The notes beneath the pieces were generated by a model, which worked only from the letters and a program-made list of their open reading frames with translations, did not search any database and was not told the DNA's origin. Made by a program: the position numbers and the translations under genes. This document shows positions 48,270-57,358 of a stretch of DNA of 64,000 bases, piece after piece (the stretch's first letter is position 1; each line of letters opens with the position of its first letter). Location of the stretch: NCBI RefSeq assembly GCF_025574465.1, contig NZ_JAOBPP010000011.1, positions 36,931 through 100,930 of the forward strand, written 5' to 3'. This DNA comes from Kordiimonas aestuarii. Its GTDB lineage: Bacteria; Pseudomonadota; Alphaproteobacteria; Sphingomonadales; Kordiimonadaceae.

Positions 48270-48995
48270 TCAGGCGTCAAGGCTGGCGTGAAAATGCCCC
48301 AACAGCATGCGGTGCAGCGCCTCGCCCTGCGCTGCCTGCTCGCTGTAAACCAGCCGCTCCCGCGCCAGCCAGAAGCTCTCGCGGAAGGCGCTGGCAACGG
48401 CGTGCCCTCCCGCTGTACGGAAACGCCCGTCACGCGCACAAAGATAGGCGGCAAGGTCGGCAAGGGCATGGTCGAAGCGCTGCCCGAAGCTGTCGGCACC
48501 GGCACCATGATCATCGACGGGCGTGGTCTTGCGGGTGATATCCAGCGCACGGATCACGCCGCGCTTGTCGGTGCACAGCCGCATGAAAAGGCTTATGACA
48601 ATGCCGGGGGCATCAGTAATAAGGCTTGGCGCATGCTCCAGCTCATCCACCAACGCCCGCAACGCGCGCTCACATTCCTCGCCAATCCGGTCATCCAGAC
48701 AATGCAGCAAGGCCATCTTGTCAGCAAAACGGTTATAAAATGAACCGACCGAGGCGTCGGCCCGCCGCACGATCTGCTGCACGGAAACCTCGTGCCAGTG
48801 TCGTGTTGCCAACAACATTTCCGCCGCGTCGAGAAAACGTACAAAGGACCGCTGGCTGCGTTTTTGCGCGGGCACCGGCACCCAGCGCCCGTAAAGCCAC
48901 GCACCACCGGGCGCGCTACCTCGTTCCACCGTGCGCCTGCCCTGCGCCGCACCCGCCTTGATATCCCCGGAAACACCTGCCGACAAACCTGCCAT
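48270..48995 (-). CDS. TetR/AcrR-family regulator
   Basis: A 241-residue regulator. After a ~65-residue Gly/Arg/Pro-rich N-terminus comes the TetR DNA-binding domain: RFLDAAEMLLATRHWHEVSVQQIVRRADASVGSFYNRFADKMALLHCLDDRI (helix-turn-helix VSVQQIVRRADASVGSFYNRF). The C-terminal part is helical, for ligand binding and dimerisation. GGGAGAGA precedes ATG 48995. No target gene is adjacent, since the next DNA is repeat-rich. An upstream in-frame ATG at 49094 is less likely. Confidence 0.88.
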   Translation of the reverse strand: MAGLSAGVSGDIKAGAAQGRRTVERGSAPGGAWLYGRWVPVPAQKRSQRSFVRFLDAAEMLLATRHWHEVSVQQIVRRADASVGSFYNRFADKMALLHCLDDRIGEECERALRALVDELEHAPSLITDAPGIVISLFMRLCTDKRGVIRALDITRKTTPVDDHGAGADSFGQRFDHALADLAAYLCARDGRFRTAGGHAVASAFRESFWLARERLVYSEQAAQGEALHRMLLGHFHASLDA

Positions 48996-49533
48996 GTTCT
49001 CTCTCCCGACCGCCGCATCGCCCGGCGGCTCATTTGCCCCAAAATGTGGTGCCAGCGCGCCACGTTGCCGCGCACCCCCGCACCTGTACCCCACGCCCTG
49101 CCACCGGCAAAACGCAGCCCCGACGCCCGCAACAGCAGGTACGCCTGGCGAAATCCATCCAAAAACTCCTCACCTGCTGCGCCGCGCCAGACAGACCCAA
49201 CAGACAGACCCAACAGGCAGACCCAACAGGCAGACCCAACAGGCAGACCCAACAGGCAGACCCAACAGACAGACCCAACAGGCAGACCCATCAGACAGGC
49301 CCGCCGCGCAGGAAAGCACCCCGCACATCAACGCCGCCCGCGTCAGGCGCCATGCCAAATGCCAAGCCAGTAGCGCATGGCACAGCAAGCACAACGCGAA
49401 TGGCAGCGCGACGCCAAAGACTGCACAAGAGGCGAAGAATTTTCACCAATCAACACAAATCACTAACACTTCTATTAGAATCAGAATTCTTGTTCTATTT
49501 CAAACAAAAAATATGCCTAGAGCTGCGATTGCC
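48996..49533. other. Repeat-rich intergenic DNA
   Basis: About 540 bases between the TetR gene and the IS21-type element. It holds the 13-bp tandem repeat (49188-49299) and otherwise no supported gene; the long Gly/Leu/Trp/Cys-rich frames crossing the repeat are artefacts of its composition. Confidence 0.5.
49188..49299. repeat. 13-bp tandem repeat, about eight units
   Basis: Unit CAGACCCAACAGG (or CAGACCCAACAGA) repeated about eight times, last copies degenerate. The 13-base period is not a codon multiple, which agrees with a noncoding array. Confidence 0.95.
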
Positions 49534-49650
49534 TGTGAATCGGCATGCAAAATTGACCCACTTAGGTGGGTAATCGGCATTTAAAATTGACCCGCCTGAT
49601 TTTTGTTAATGTCCGCCTATTTGGGGGCGGAGAACGAACAGGTGTTATTG

Positions 49651-51153
49651 ATGGAAAGTGTATCGAAGGTTCGTCGTTGGATATTGCGCGATGGCCGAAG
49701 CATCCGGTCGGTGAGCCGGGAGACAGGGTTATCGCGGAACACGATCAGAAAGTATGTGCAAGATGCTTCACCCCCGAGCTATCGGCGTCAGGCAGGGCCG
49801 GTTCGCCACAAGCTGTGTGACGGGTATGATGTCCGGCTTCAGGCGCTTTACGAGCAGGATCTGAAGCGCGCGCGGCGGGAACGCCGCACAGCGCTGAAGC
49901 TGTATGAGCAGCTTGTTCTGGAAGGTTATACGGGGTCCTACTCTCCGGTACAGCGTTTCATCCGGGATTTGAAGCGGGCGGACACGGCTTCCGGGGATGG
50001 CTTTATACCGTTACAGTTTCTGGCCGGTGATGCGCTCCAGTTTGACTGGAGCGAGGAGCATGTAGTTCTGGGTGGCATTGCCCGAAAGGTGCGGGTTGCC
50101 CATTTCCGCCTGTGTTACAGCCGCAAACCGTTTGTTGTGGCCTATCCCGGCGAGGCGCAGGAGATGGTCTTGGATGCCTTCGTCCGTGCGCTGGCTTTTT
50201 ATGGCGGGGTGGTGCGGCGGGTGATCATTGATAATCCCAAAACGATGGTGACCTATGTGTCGCGCTCCAAAGACCGGGTCTTTCATCCGCGATTTCTGGC
50301 GTTGATGAACCATTATGCCATGGAGCCGGTCGCCTGCACCCCGGCCTCGGGCTGGGAGAAGGGACAAGTTGAGAACCAGGTCCAGTTCCTGCGGGGTCGG
50401 TTGTTTACCCCCGAACTGGCCTTTGAGGATCTGGGCACCCTGAACGACTGGCTGCAGTTGCGCCGTGAAGACCTGGCCTCGCGCCGACACCCCGACCAGC
50501 AGGACCGTACCATCGCCGAGGTCTTTGCCGATGAACGGGCAGCGCTGCGCGCGCTTGGCCGGGCCTTTGATGGCTATGTGGAAAAGACTGTGCGGGTCCG
50601 TTCCACCTGCCTGGTTCAATATGACAGCAACCGGTACAGCGTGCCGTCCCGGTTTGCCGGACAACCTGTCTCGCTGCGCGCCTATGCCGCGCGGATTGTG
50701 CTGATCTCAGGTCGGGAGATCATCGCCGAGCATGATCGCCACTTCACCCGCAATGTCAGTTACTTTGAGCCATGGCATTACGTGCCGTTGCTCTCGCGCA
50801 AGCCTGGTGCCCTGCGGGACGGCGCACCCTTTGTGGATTGGCAACTGCCTGATGCCATGCGCCGGATCAGGGATCATTACATGCAAGGCAAAGGCGGAGA
50901 CCGGGAGTTTGTCGATCTGCTGATGCTGGCCCAGGATCATGGCATGGAGGTGGTCGCCATGGCGTGCGAACAGGCGGTCGAGCAGAACACCTTGCGCCTG
51001 TCCGCCATCGTCAATCTGATCAACCGGTTGGTCGAGCCGGTCATCGTACCGCTTGGCCGGCGTTACGATTATCCGCAACTGACCCTGCGTCCTCAAGCCG
51101 ATTGCAAGCGCTATGAGACGCTCTGCATGAGAGCGCGGGAAGCCGCCGTATGA
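49651..51153 (+). CDS. istA: IS21 transposase IstA
   Basis: A 500-residue transposase. The N-terminal helix-turn-helix is [30 protein letters not shown]. The catalytic DDE core shows [14 protein letters not shown] (first Asp), [10 protein letters not shown] (second Asp) and [15 protein letters not shown] (Glu). The C-terminal part recognises ends ([22 protein letters not shown]). The start at 49651 avoids 16 upstream residues without conserved features. It overlaps istB by 4 bases. Confidence 0.95.
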   Translation: MESVSKVRRWILRDGRSIRSVSRETGLSRNTIRKYVQDASPPSYRRQAGPVRHKLCDGYDVRLQALYEQDLKRARRERRTALKLYEQLVLEGYTGSYSPVQRFIRDLKRADTASGDGFIPLQFLAGDALQFDWSEEHVVLGGIARKVRVAHFRLCYSRKPFVVAYPGEAQEMVLDAFVRALAFYGGVVRRVIIDNPKTMVTYVSRSKDRVFHPRFLALMNHYAMEPVACTPASGWEKGQVENQVQFLRGRLFTPELAFEDLGTLNDWLQLRREDLASRRHPDQQDRTIAEVFADERAALRALGRAFDGYVEKTVRVRSTCLVQYDSNRYSVPSRFAGQPVSLRAYAARIVLISGREIIAEHDRHFTRNVSYFEPWHYVPLLSRKPGALRDGAPFVDWQLPDAMRRIRDHYMQGKGGDREFVDLLMLAQDHGMEVVAMACEQAVEQNTLRLSAIVNLINRLVEPVIVPLGRRYDYPQLTLRPQADCKRYETLCMRAREAAV

Positions 51154-51923
51154 ACGCCCTCATCGAACAACTGGCAACCCTGCGGCTGCATGGCATGGCC
51201 ATGTGTGCGCAGGAGTTACTGGCCGCACGCACGCCGCCAAACCTGATCACGGCGATCAAGCGTTTGATCGAGGCTGAGACGCTGGAACGCCGGGTGCGCT
51301 CTATCGACTATCAAATGCGCATTGCGAAGTTCCCGCATCACAAGGATTTTGCCACCTTTGATTATAGCGCAGCCGCCATCACTCAAAAACAGATCGAGCC
51401 CTTCTGCACCGGCCAGTTCACCGAGGACGCCCACAATCTTATCCTCGTGGGCGGCACCGGCACGGGCAAAACCCATATCGCCATTGCGCTCGGAACAACG
51501 CTGATCAATCAGGGCAAGAAAGTACGCTTCTTTAACGCTGTCGATCTGATCAACGCGCTGATCAAGGAACAGGCCGATGGCACCACAGGGAAAATCATCC
51601 GGCAACTGACAATCATGGACTGCGTTATCATCGATGAATTGGGCTATATCCCATTCCCCAAATCCGGCGGTGCGCTCTTATTCCATCTCGTCAGCAAACT
51701 GTATGAGAAAACCAGCGTCGCCATCACCACGAACCTGGAGTTTGGCGAATGGGTCTCGGTCTTCGGCGACGCCAAGATGACAACGGCGCTGCTCGACCGC
51801 GTTACCCACCACTCAGCGATCATCGAGACCGGCAACACATCCTATCGCTTTGCCCAGAGCCAGGAAAGCTTTTATCGGCTCACAGTTATCTGCAGGGCGG
51901 CTTTAAAGCCGCCCTGCAGATAA
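51150..51923 (+). CDS. istB: IS21 helper ATPase IstB
   Basis: A 257-residue AAA+ ATPase of the IstB/DnaC family. Walker [12 protein letters not shown], Walker [12 protein letters not shown], then [14 protein letters not shown] (sensor 1) and [11 protein letters not shown]. It assembles on target DNA and stimulates IstA. The last ~12 residues ([12 protein letters not shown]) are reached through a short hairpin palindrome (CTGCAGGGCGGCTTTAAAGC) that also may end the transcript. Its ATG overlaps the istA stop. Confidence 0.95.
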   Translation: MNALIEQLATLRLHGMAMCAQELLAARTPPNLITAIKRLIEAETLERRVRSIDYQMRIAKFPHHKDFATFDYSAAAITQKQIEPFCTGQFTEDAHNLILVGGTGTGKTHIAIALGTTLINQGKKVRFFNAVDLINALIKEQADGTTGKIIRQLTIMDCVIIDELGYIPFPKSGGALLFHLVSKLYEKTSVAITTNLEFGEWVSVFGDAKMTTALLDRVTHHSAIIETGNTSYRFAQSQESFYRLTVICRAALKPPCR

Positions 51924-52094
51924 CTTCCGATGCATCAAAGGCGGGTCAGTTTTAAATGCACATTCCGGGTCAATTTTAAATGCACGTTGACAGCCTGACG
52001 CAATGATGAGCAAAACACCTAGCAATTATGGCTAAAAACCGAACATTTCTGTGCTAGCGTCACTCGAGCTGCGCAAAAAACGCCTTTTGTCACA

Positions 52095-53129
52095 TCAGCA
52101 GCGCACTTCGACTGACCAGACACCCTGATCACCCTCACTGATGTCGATTTGGACCGGCAGGAAGGCGCGGATGGTCTCCGCGTTTGTGATCATATGCCTG
52201 CTGGGGCGCAGGCAGGTGAAGCGGCCGCCCCGGCCAAGCGCCATCGGCAGCAAAAGCTGATCCGCAAGGTGTGGTCCGACAGCCGCCAGCCCCTTGATGA
52301 AGCGGAGTGCGGCACGGCCCGTGTTCTTACCGATATTTTCTGCCGAGACACCAAGCTGTCCCACACCGGTGAACACCTCGGTCACATGCTCATACTCCGC
52401 AAAAATCTGCGCGATATTGCCGGGGCCCGCGGCATTCTTGTCCTCAAGGGCGCTCAGCACTTCATCCGCGAGCTTCAGGTTGCTGGCAATAACTTTGAGT
52501 TCCCTGTTCGCGATAGAAATCGGGAGCTGGGAGACAATCGCCTGTGCAGTAATTTCCTTGAGCTCACCGCGTTCCAGCACCTCGAGCGGGCTTGGTACGC
52601 CTGCGGGAGTGATGGTCATTGACCAGTTTCCGCCACCGGCCGGGAAGAAACCGCGACGGATGAAATCCACTTCCACGCCCGCACCGATGCGGCGCACATG
52701 GGGCAGGAAAACCCGGTCGAAGAACTCAAAGGACGGGCACTGCATATTATGTGTGCCGCCCTCAAACGTCACGCGGGAGGGACTGCCCGCCATCATCAGC
52801 GCAGGCAGCACGGTTTGTGCCACAAGCGTGGTGGCGCCCGCAGTGCCGATGGCGAAGTGATAGTCGCCTGCCTTCACCGTGCCGGGCGTGAAAGTAAGGC
52901 GTGCTGATTTAAGCGTCGCGCCTTCCACCTTAGCTCCCGAAATCTCGGCCGCTGCTTTCACACAAGTGAGGTGCTGGCGCATCAGGCCCGGCTTCTCCCG
53001 TCCGGCACGGATATTCTCGATGGTGAAGGGCTGCCCCGTCACCACGGAAAGCGAAAGAGCCGTGCGCAGAACCTGTCCGCCCCCTTCACCCTTGCTTCCG
53101 TCAATTCGTATCATCTCTGTCGTTTTCAT
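52095..53129 (-). CDS. rtcA: RNA 3'-terminal phosphate cyclase
   Basis: A 344-residue RtcA. DGSKGEGGGQVLRTALSLSVVTGQPFTIENIRAGREKPGLMRQHL is the family N-terminus; RGFFPAGGGNWSMTITP and VGPHLADQLLLPMALGRGGRFT carry the substrate and catalytic region, the His in VGPHLADQ matching the adenylated His of E. coli RtcA. It converts RNA 3'-phosphates to 2',3'-cyclic phosphates in an ATP-dependent reaction. It is the last gene of the RNA repair operon, separated from rtcB by three other genes. Start MKTTEMIRIDG fits family length. Confidence 0.95.
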   Translation of the reverse strand: MKTTEMIRIDGSKGEGGGQVLRTALSLSVVTGQPFTIENIRAGREKPGLMRQHLTCVKAAAEISGAKVEGATLKSARLTFTPGTVKAGDYHFAIGTAGATTLVAQTVLPALMMAGSPSRVTFEGGTHNMQCPSFEFFDRVFLPHVRRIGAGVEVDFIRRGFFPAGGGNWSMTITPAGVPSPLEVLERGELKEITAQAIVSQLPISIANRELKVIASNLKLADEVLSALEDKNAAGPGNIAQIFAEYEHVTEVFTGVGQLGVSAENIGKNTGRAALRFIKGLAAVGPHLADQLLLPMALGRGGRFTCLRPSRHMITNAETIRAFLPVQIDISEGDQGVWSVEVRC

Positions 53130-53140
53130 TTTTCTTGTCT

Positions 53141-54262
53141 TCAAGCCAATAAAAGTGTCGTTGGTGCAATCCTCTTCAGGGTGGGACCACAGTGCTCCAT
53201 GCATATCGCTGTCAGGCCATCCCATACTGCTCCTGCATCCGCCCTCGCGCCATAATCAAGGTAATAGCCATAATTCAAGCCAGCGATCTGCTTTGCCAGC
53301 TCACCTACCGTCCCCTCATACCTCACTGGCAAATATCTTGGCGCCATAACGAACCAAATGACCGAGAAGATGACCCATAGCCAAGGAAGTCCAAGAGCCG
53401 CGATCATCACGATTGATGCAAAGAAGCCGGAGAGCCAAATCAGCACCGCCGCCCGGGTCATCGCAAAAGCAGGTATTGTCACTGGCAATTCGCGCTGCAG
53501 CGCTGCCCTCACGGCACCATGGCTGGGCAATCCAAAGTCAGAGAGCCGCATGCCCGGCTTGACATCAACAGGCGATAGCATGCCTATCACCCGGCGCACT
53601 TCGTTGAATGCCCGATGAGAGGCACACAGATAATCTGTGCGTTCCGTGGCCACCAGATCATACTTCGTCAATAGTAGCTCGTAGAGATCACCCACGGTGC
53701 AGCATGCCGCAGCATCTTCATCGGATATCTTGATCCGAAACGCCTTCTCTATGTCCTCAAGAATTTCTACATCGTCACCATCCCCGCCAAGACCTATGGT
53801 CTCCAGCTCGTTCGCCACAGCCCTCATTTCACGCTTCGGATTATGCGGCCGACAATATCCGGTACGGGACTGTGAAACGCTTTTGCCCGCAATATCGGTC
53901 AGACTTACCTCGCAAACAAAAGGGTCTCCACACCCTGATCGGAACTTTTGGGCACCCTGATCGTCATTGAAGCTGACTGTAATGACCGCCGAACCGAACT
54001 CCTCATAAGACACCCCGCGCAACCGGGCATGACGCTTGAGGCGGGTGCGAAACATCTGGGCGATGCTGTCGAACTTATTGCTGGCAAAGTCCACTTCGCC
54101 CCTAGAAAGGTCGATAGACACCAGTTGCTTGCCGTCCTTCTTGGCCTGCTTGTAAAGGCAACCAAGCGCCCAGTAGCCGCCAACATCATTGTTGCGGCTG
54201 ACAAACTGCTCAACCAAACTTGCAGCAATATCTTTCAATTTTCCTTTACGCATCGCCCCCAC
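53141..54262 (-). CDS. Operon protein with ACP-like segment and two TM helices
   Basis: A 373-residue protein, not recognised. The N-terminal part is mixed with GGYWALGCLYKQAKKDGKQLVSIDL and basic helix. The middle contains an acyl-carrier-like helical block (VEILEDIEKAFRIKISDEDAAACCTVGDLYELLLTKYD), but without the DSL serine for a prosthetic group. Two membrane helices follow (AVLIWLSGFFASIVMIAALGLPWLWVIFSVIWFVM). It starts 3 bases after the stop of the preceding gene and ends 12 bases before rtcA, so it is part of the RNA repair operon. Confidence 0.65.
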   Translation of the reverse strand: MGAMRKGKLKDIAASLVEQFVSRNNDVGGYWALGCLYKQAKKDGKQLVSIDLSRGEVDFASNKFDSIAQMFRTRLKRHARLRGVSYEEFGSAVITVSFNDDQGAQKFRSGCGDPFVCEVSLTDIAGKSVSQSRTGYCRPHNPKREMRAVANELETIGLGGDGDDVEILEDIEKAFRIKISDEDAAACCTVGDLYELLLTKYDLVATERTDYLCASHRAFNEVRRVIGMLSPVDVKPGMRLSDFGLPSHGAVRAALQRELPVTIPAFAMTRAAVLIWLSGFFASIVMIAALGLPWLWVIFSVIWFVMAPRYLPVRYEGTVGELAKQIAGLNYGYYLDYGARADAGAVWDGLTAICMEHCGPTLKRIAPTTLLLA

Positions 54263-54264
54263 CC

Positions 54265-54870
54265 TTAATCCGTGTCCGTTGCCAACAAGACCGTGACTAT
54301 GTTCCTTCTGCTATCGTGCAAATACCAAGCTCCGTCCCACGCGATATTGCAGAACCAGCTGCTCCACTTCGTCGCCCCGCGCCATATGGTCAGCGGGCTA
54401 TACTGATAGCCTCCAGCACCGTACAGGGCCTCAAAGAATTCCTTCGCATGGAGCAATGCCTCTTCCCCAGGCACATCGTATCGCGGTAAATAGGCGCCGC
54501 CGGCATGCAATGCCGCAGCAAGATCAGCAATCAGGTGAAACGCCGTGATTTTCTCCAACATCAGACCTTCCACGCCCCGAACTTCCGCGGCGACCTCAGA
54601 TAAATTCTCTCGAAGTTCCGGTCGCCGAAGAAAGTCCAACAGATGGTCGCGAACGCTAAAATGCTTCGACACATTCTGACTTCGCGTGTCGCCTTCCGGA
54701 CCCGAAATTCTATATTGACGGAAGATCACCTCGCCATTGCCATAAGAGTAGGCGAGCCGTGAGACCAACCGGTCCACAGCATCTGTAGCCAGCGTGACAT
54801 CAGATAACCGCGCCTTTTGCCAAGCCTCATCCCACATACTGCGGTTTTCCTCTTTACCCAGCCAACGCAT
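54265..54870 (-). CDS. Operon paralogue 2 (WSSWF...ATDTD family)
   Basis: A 201-residue soluble protein (start 54870 proposed; 54837 is also possible). It resembles its upstream neighbour (54884-55534) along its length: ITAFHLIADLAAALHAGGAYLPRYDVPGEEAL versus ISHLHFLADVAGAISSAGAYSYAPVETEAAI, and a shared C-terminus TKWSSWFCNIAWDGAWYLHDSRRNIVTVLLATDTD. The conserved W-S-S-W-F, A-W-D-x-A-W and T-D-T-D residues suggest a structured active or binding site. Not recognised; location between rtcB and rtcA points to RNA repair or its control. Confidence 0.65.
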   Translation of the reverse strand: MRWLGKEENRSMWDEAWQKARLSDVTLATDAVDRLVSRLAYSYGNGEVIFRQYRISGPEGDTRSQNVSKHFSVRDHLLDFLRRPELRENLSEVAAEVRGVEGLMLEKITAFHLIADLAAALHAGGAYLPRYDVPGEEALLHAKEFFEALYGAGGYQYSPLTIWRGATKWSSWFCNIAWDGAWYLHDSRRNIVTVLLATDTD

Positions 54871-54883
54871 CACGCAGCCTGCA

Positions 54884-55534
54884 CTAGTCAGTATCCGTCG
54901 CAAAAAACAGGGTAACTGTCTCGTTTGTATTATCCTCGATCACCCAAGCATGATCCCACGCAACACCATAAAACCAACTGCTCCATCTATGGCCCAAGCG
55001 ATAGAATGTGACGTTCCAATCGCCCAACTCATGTTTCCCCAGCAATTCTTTACAAAAGCCCAGAGCTATAGGAATTGCCGCTTCAGTTTCGACAGGAGCA
55101 TATGAATAGGCCCCGGCAGAACTGATGGCACCCGCAACATCCGCCAAGAAATGGAGGTGGCTTATTTGCTGAAACCCAAAACGCTCATGGTTCCCCTGTG
55201 GCGACCTGACTTCCTCTTCACTAACCCTGTCTGGCGCCGGAACTTTTTCTTTCACATCTGCGTGTGTCAAAAAGTGCCAAAAGCGCTGAGGCATACGGGA
55301 GTTTTGCCACGTAGCCACGGCACCCGCACCGCGATATGTATCGACCTTGAATTGCTTAAAGAGCACATTCCAATTGGTCTCCTGCTCTGTAAACAGCCGC
55401 AGCACTCGTTCGACAGCCGACCCCACATTAGTAATCTCGTTGATCTCTGCCTCAGACCAACTCTCACACCATTCTTCCAATGTCGGGCCCGGGTCGCGGG
55501 CCACTATACGAATCATGAATTCTTCATCAGACAT
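54884..55534 (-). CDS. Operon paralogue 1 (WSSWF...ATDTD family)
   Basis: A 216-residue soluble protein (MSDEEFMIRIVARDPGPTLEEWCESWSEAEINEITNVGSAVERVLRLFTEQETNWN...). The C-terminal half contains LADVAGAISSAGAYSYAPVETEAAI and HRWSSWFYGVAWDHAWVIEDNTNETVTLFFATDTD, shared with the next gene. It starts 57 bases after rtcB and is followed directly by its paralogue, indicating a tandem duplication inside the operon. Unknown function. Confidence 0.65.
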   Translation of the reverse strand: MSDEEFMIRIVARDPGPTLEEWCESWSEAEINEITNVGSAVERVLRLFTEQETNWNVLFKQFKVDTYRGAGAVATWQNSRMPQRFWHFLTHADVKEKVPAPDRVSEEEVRSPQGNHERFGFQQISHLHFLADVAGAISSAGAYSYAPVETEAAIPIALGFCKELLGKHELGDWNVTFYRLGHRWSSWFYGVAWDHAWVIEDNTNETVTLFFATDTD

Positions 55535-55591
55535 CTCTTCCCCCAATCGGTTGCCATGGCGACGCATCGCCATGGCGGTTCACTTTAGTCA

Positions 55592-56842
55592 TCAGCCTTT
55601 CACGCACACAACCTGCTTTAGTGTATGCACCACTTCCACGAGGTCTTTTTGCGCGGCCATCACGGCGTCGATCGGCTTGTAGGCGGCGGGGGTTTCGTCG
55701 ATCACCCCGGCGTCCTTGCGGCATTCAACACCTGACGTTGCCTCGATATGCTCTTCAAGGCTGACACGTTTTTTTGCCTCCGTCCGGCTCATCACCCGGC
55801 CTGCACCGTGGGAGCAGGAGCAGAAGCTCTCCTCGTTCCCGAGCCCACGCACAATGAAGGACCGTGCCCCCATCGAACCCGGGATGATGCCCATGTCGCC
55901 ACGCCGGGCGCGCACAGCGCCCTTGCGGGTCACGAGCACATTTTCACCGAAGTGGTGTTCGCGGGCGACATAGTTGTGGTGGCAGTTCACCGCCTCCACA
56001 TCCGCGGTGAAGGGCTTTGCGATCACGCTACGGGCCGCTTCCACCGTATTGGCCATCATCACCTGCCGGTTGCGGAAGGCAAACTGCTGCGCCCATTCAA
56101 CCGCAAAGACATAATCATCGAAATGATCCGTGCCTTCAGGGAAATAGGCCAGGTCCTGGTCCGGCAGGTTGACCATCCATGTGCGCATGTCTTCCTTCGC
56201 CATCTCGATGAAGGTACGGCCAATGGCATTCCCCACCCCGCGTGAGCCGGAGTGCAACATGAACCAGACATGGCCTTCCTCATCGAGGCACACCTCCACA
56301 AAGTGGTTGCCCGTCCCGAGGGTCCCGAGCTGGTTGATGTTATTGGTGTTGCGAAAGCGCGGGTATTTGTCCGTCAGGCGGTCAAACCCTGCACTCAGGT
56401 CCTGCCAGGCCGCCACAGTGCGCTCAGGGATATCGCCCCAGGAGCCTTTGTCACGGTTTGAGCCTTTCTTGCGCGAGCGTGAGGGCGACATGCCATGCGG
56501 CACCGCCTTCTCGATCGCAGTCCGGAGCGCGAACAGGTTGTCCGGCAGATCTGCGGCTGTCAGGCTGGTGCGCGCAGCCATCATACCGCAGCCGATATCC
56601 ACGCCCACAGCGGCCGGGATAATCGCCTTCCGCGTGGGGATGACGGACCCAACGGTCGCGCCGATACCCACATGCACGTCCGGCATGGCTGCCACATGTT
56701 TGTGAATGAAGGGCATGCGGGCGGTTTTCGCCAATTGCTCTTTCGCGCGGTCATCAACGGGCACACCCTGTGTCCACATTTTGACCGGGGCAAAACCCTG
56801 CTGGGCGATGACATCAAAACCTTCTGCTGTCCTGTGTTCCAT
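55592..56842 (-). CDS. rtcB: tRNA-splicing/RNA repair ligase RtcB
   Basis: A 416-residue 3'-phosphate RNA ligase. Metal and GTP motifs are present: AMPDVHVGIGATVGSVIPTRKAIIPAAVGVDIGCGM (metal-binding Asp/Cys), LGTLGTGNHFVEV, VWFMLHSGSRGVGN, VNCHHNYVAREHHFG, and the guanylylation His in CSCSHGAGRVMSR. It seals 2',3'-cyclic or 3'-phosphate ends to 5'-OH ends, using Mn and GTP. The tRNA-like gene ends 20 bases upstream of its start. With rtcA, rsr and rtcR it forms a classical sigma-54-controlled RNA repair system. Confidence 0.97.
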   Translation of the reverse strand: MEHRTAEGFDVIAQQGFAPVKMWTQGVPVDDRAKEQLAKTARMPFIHKHVAAMPDVHVGIGATVGSVIPTRKAIIPAAVGVDIGCGMMAARTSLTAADLPDNLFALRTAIEKAVPHGMSPSRSRKKGSNRDKGSWGDIPERTVAAWQDLSAGFDRLTDKYPRFRNTNNINQLGTLGTGNHFVEVCLDEEGHVWFMLHSGSRGVGNAIGRTFIEMAKEDMRTWMVNLPDQDLAYFPEGTDHFDDYVFAVEWAQQFAFRNRQVMMANTVEAARSVIAKPFTADVEAVNCHHNYVAREHHFGENVLVTRKGAVRARRGDMGIIPGSMGARSFIVRGLGNEESFCSCSHGAGRVMSRTEAKKRVSLEEHIEATSGVECRKDAGVIDETPAAYKPIDAVMAAQKDLVEVVHTLKQVVCVKG

Positions 56843-56862
56843 TTTCTTCTTCCTTTAGTAAC

Positions 56863-56940
56863 TGGTCAGAGCGGAAGGACTTGAACCTTCGGTCTCCTCA
56901 TTCCGAATGAGGCGGATTAGCCAAACTTTCCCACACTCTG
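56863..56940 (-). tRNA. tRNA-Pro(CGG)-like gene with encoded CCA
   Basis: Acceptor arms CAGAGTG / CGCTCTG pair over 7 bp, followed by discriminator A and CCA. Anticodon stem CCTCA / TGAGG with loop TTCGGAA gives anticodon CGG (56903-56905). T-arm GAAGG-TTCAAGT-CCTTC is regular. The D arm is weak (GGA / TCC). It is 75 nt without CCA and lies within the RNA repair operon, between the Y-RNA-like array and rtcB. It is unlike an ordinary housekeeping tRNA-Pro, starting with C and having a short D stem, so a decoy or repair-linked tRNA is possible. Confidence 0.8.
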
Positions 56941-56960
56941 TTATTTCAACTTTCATCGGC

Positions 56961-57058
56961 GGCCGCGGCGACAAGGGTGGTGAAACATTGCAGTTGCGTA
57001 CCGGATTACCGACCGCCTGACTGCATCCCATGTAGTTCCACCGGCATTCGCCGCGACC
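56961..57058 (-). ncRNA. Y-RNA-like unit 6
   Basis: Closing stem arms GGTCGCGGCGA and TCGCCGCGGCC; second stem GGTGGAAC / GTTTCACC; between them the conserved 5' bulge AATGCC and a 3' bulge ending CTTG. Inner part is short (TACATGGGATGCAG...CTGC). The arrangement matches the lower stem of Ro-binding Y RNAs (5' CGAA..., 3' ...CUUG). Confidence 0.7.
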
Positions 57059-57062
57059 TTCA

Positions 57063-57166
57063 GGGCGACAAGAAATCGCGAGACGGGCCTTAAAGGGAAG
57101 CATCACCTTCCCCACCGGTCACCCGGCGCCCAGGTTTGGAGATGTAGTCTCGCGGGCATTCGCCCC
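57063..57166 (-). ncRNA. Y-RNA-like unit 5
   Basis: Closing stem GGGCGA / TCGCCC; second stem GCGAGAC / GTCTCGC, perfect 7 bp; bulge 5' ATGCCC and 3' GATTTCTTG. No T-arm-like element in its inner part, which has a GGGAAGGTGATGCTTCCC hairpin. Confidence 0.7.
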
Positions 57167-57213
57167 AACAATTGCTCACCTCACATACAAACCGGCCAAG
57201 CCTTAAAAAGGAT

Positions 57214-57327
57214 GGGCAACAAGTCGTTGCAGGATATTTCCTGAGCTACAAAGGAGGGACTTGAACCCCCGACCTCCCCGCACATGGCGAGGCGCTCTAA
57301 CCTGTGTAATCCTGCAGGCATTCGCCC
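57214..57327 (-). ncRNA. Y-RNA-like unit 4 (tRNA-like inner module)
   Basis: Closing stem GGGCGA / TTGCCC, second stem TGCAGGAT / ATCCTGCA (8 bp), 3' bulge ACGACTTG. The inner module has an anticodon-like arm CCTCG-CCATGTG-CGGGG and a T-arm-like GGGGGTTCAAGTCCCTC, so it mimics a tRNA body. Confidence 0.72.
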
Positions 57328-57358
57328 GAGTTTTCATCGCCTTTCCAAACTGGCCCAT

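Larger units (their letters stand above)
49534..51992 (+). mobile_element. IS21-family insertion sequence
   Basis: About 2.46 kb with istA and istB. The left end reads TGTGAATCGGCATGCAAAAT then TGACCC; the right end in reverse complement reads TGTCAACGTGCATTTAAAAT then TGACCC, giving imperfect 26-base inverted repeats. Each end also has a second internal copy (GCATTTAAAA.TGACCCGCCT), as is usual for IS21 multi-repeat ends. Possible target duplication GCC or GCCTG. Both transposition genes look intact. Confidence 0.9.

Noticed and set aside
48593..49394. Long Gly/Leu/Trp/Cys-rich frames on both strands across the 13-bp repeat
   Set aside because: They are open only because the repeat lacks stop codons; no ribosome binding site or domain, and the repeat period is not a codon multiple.
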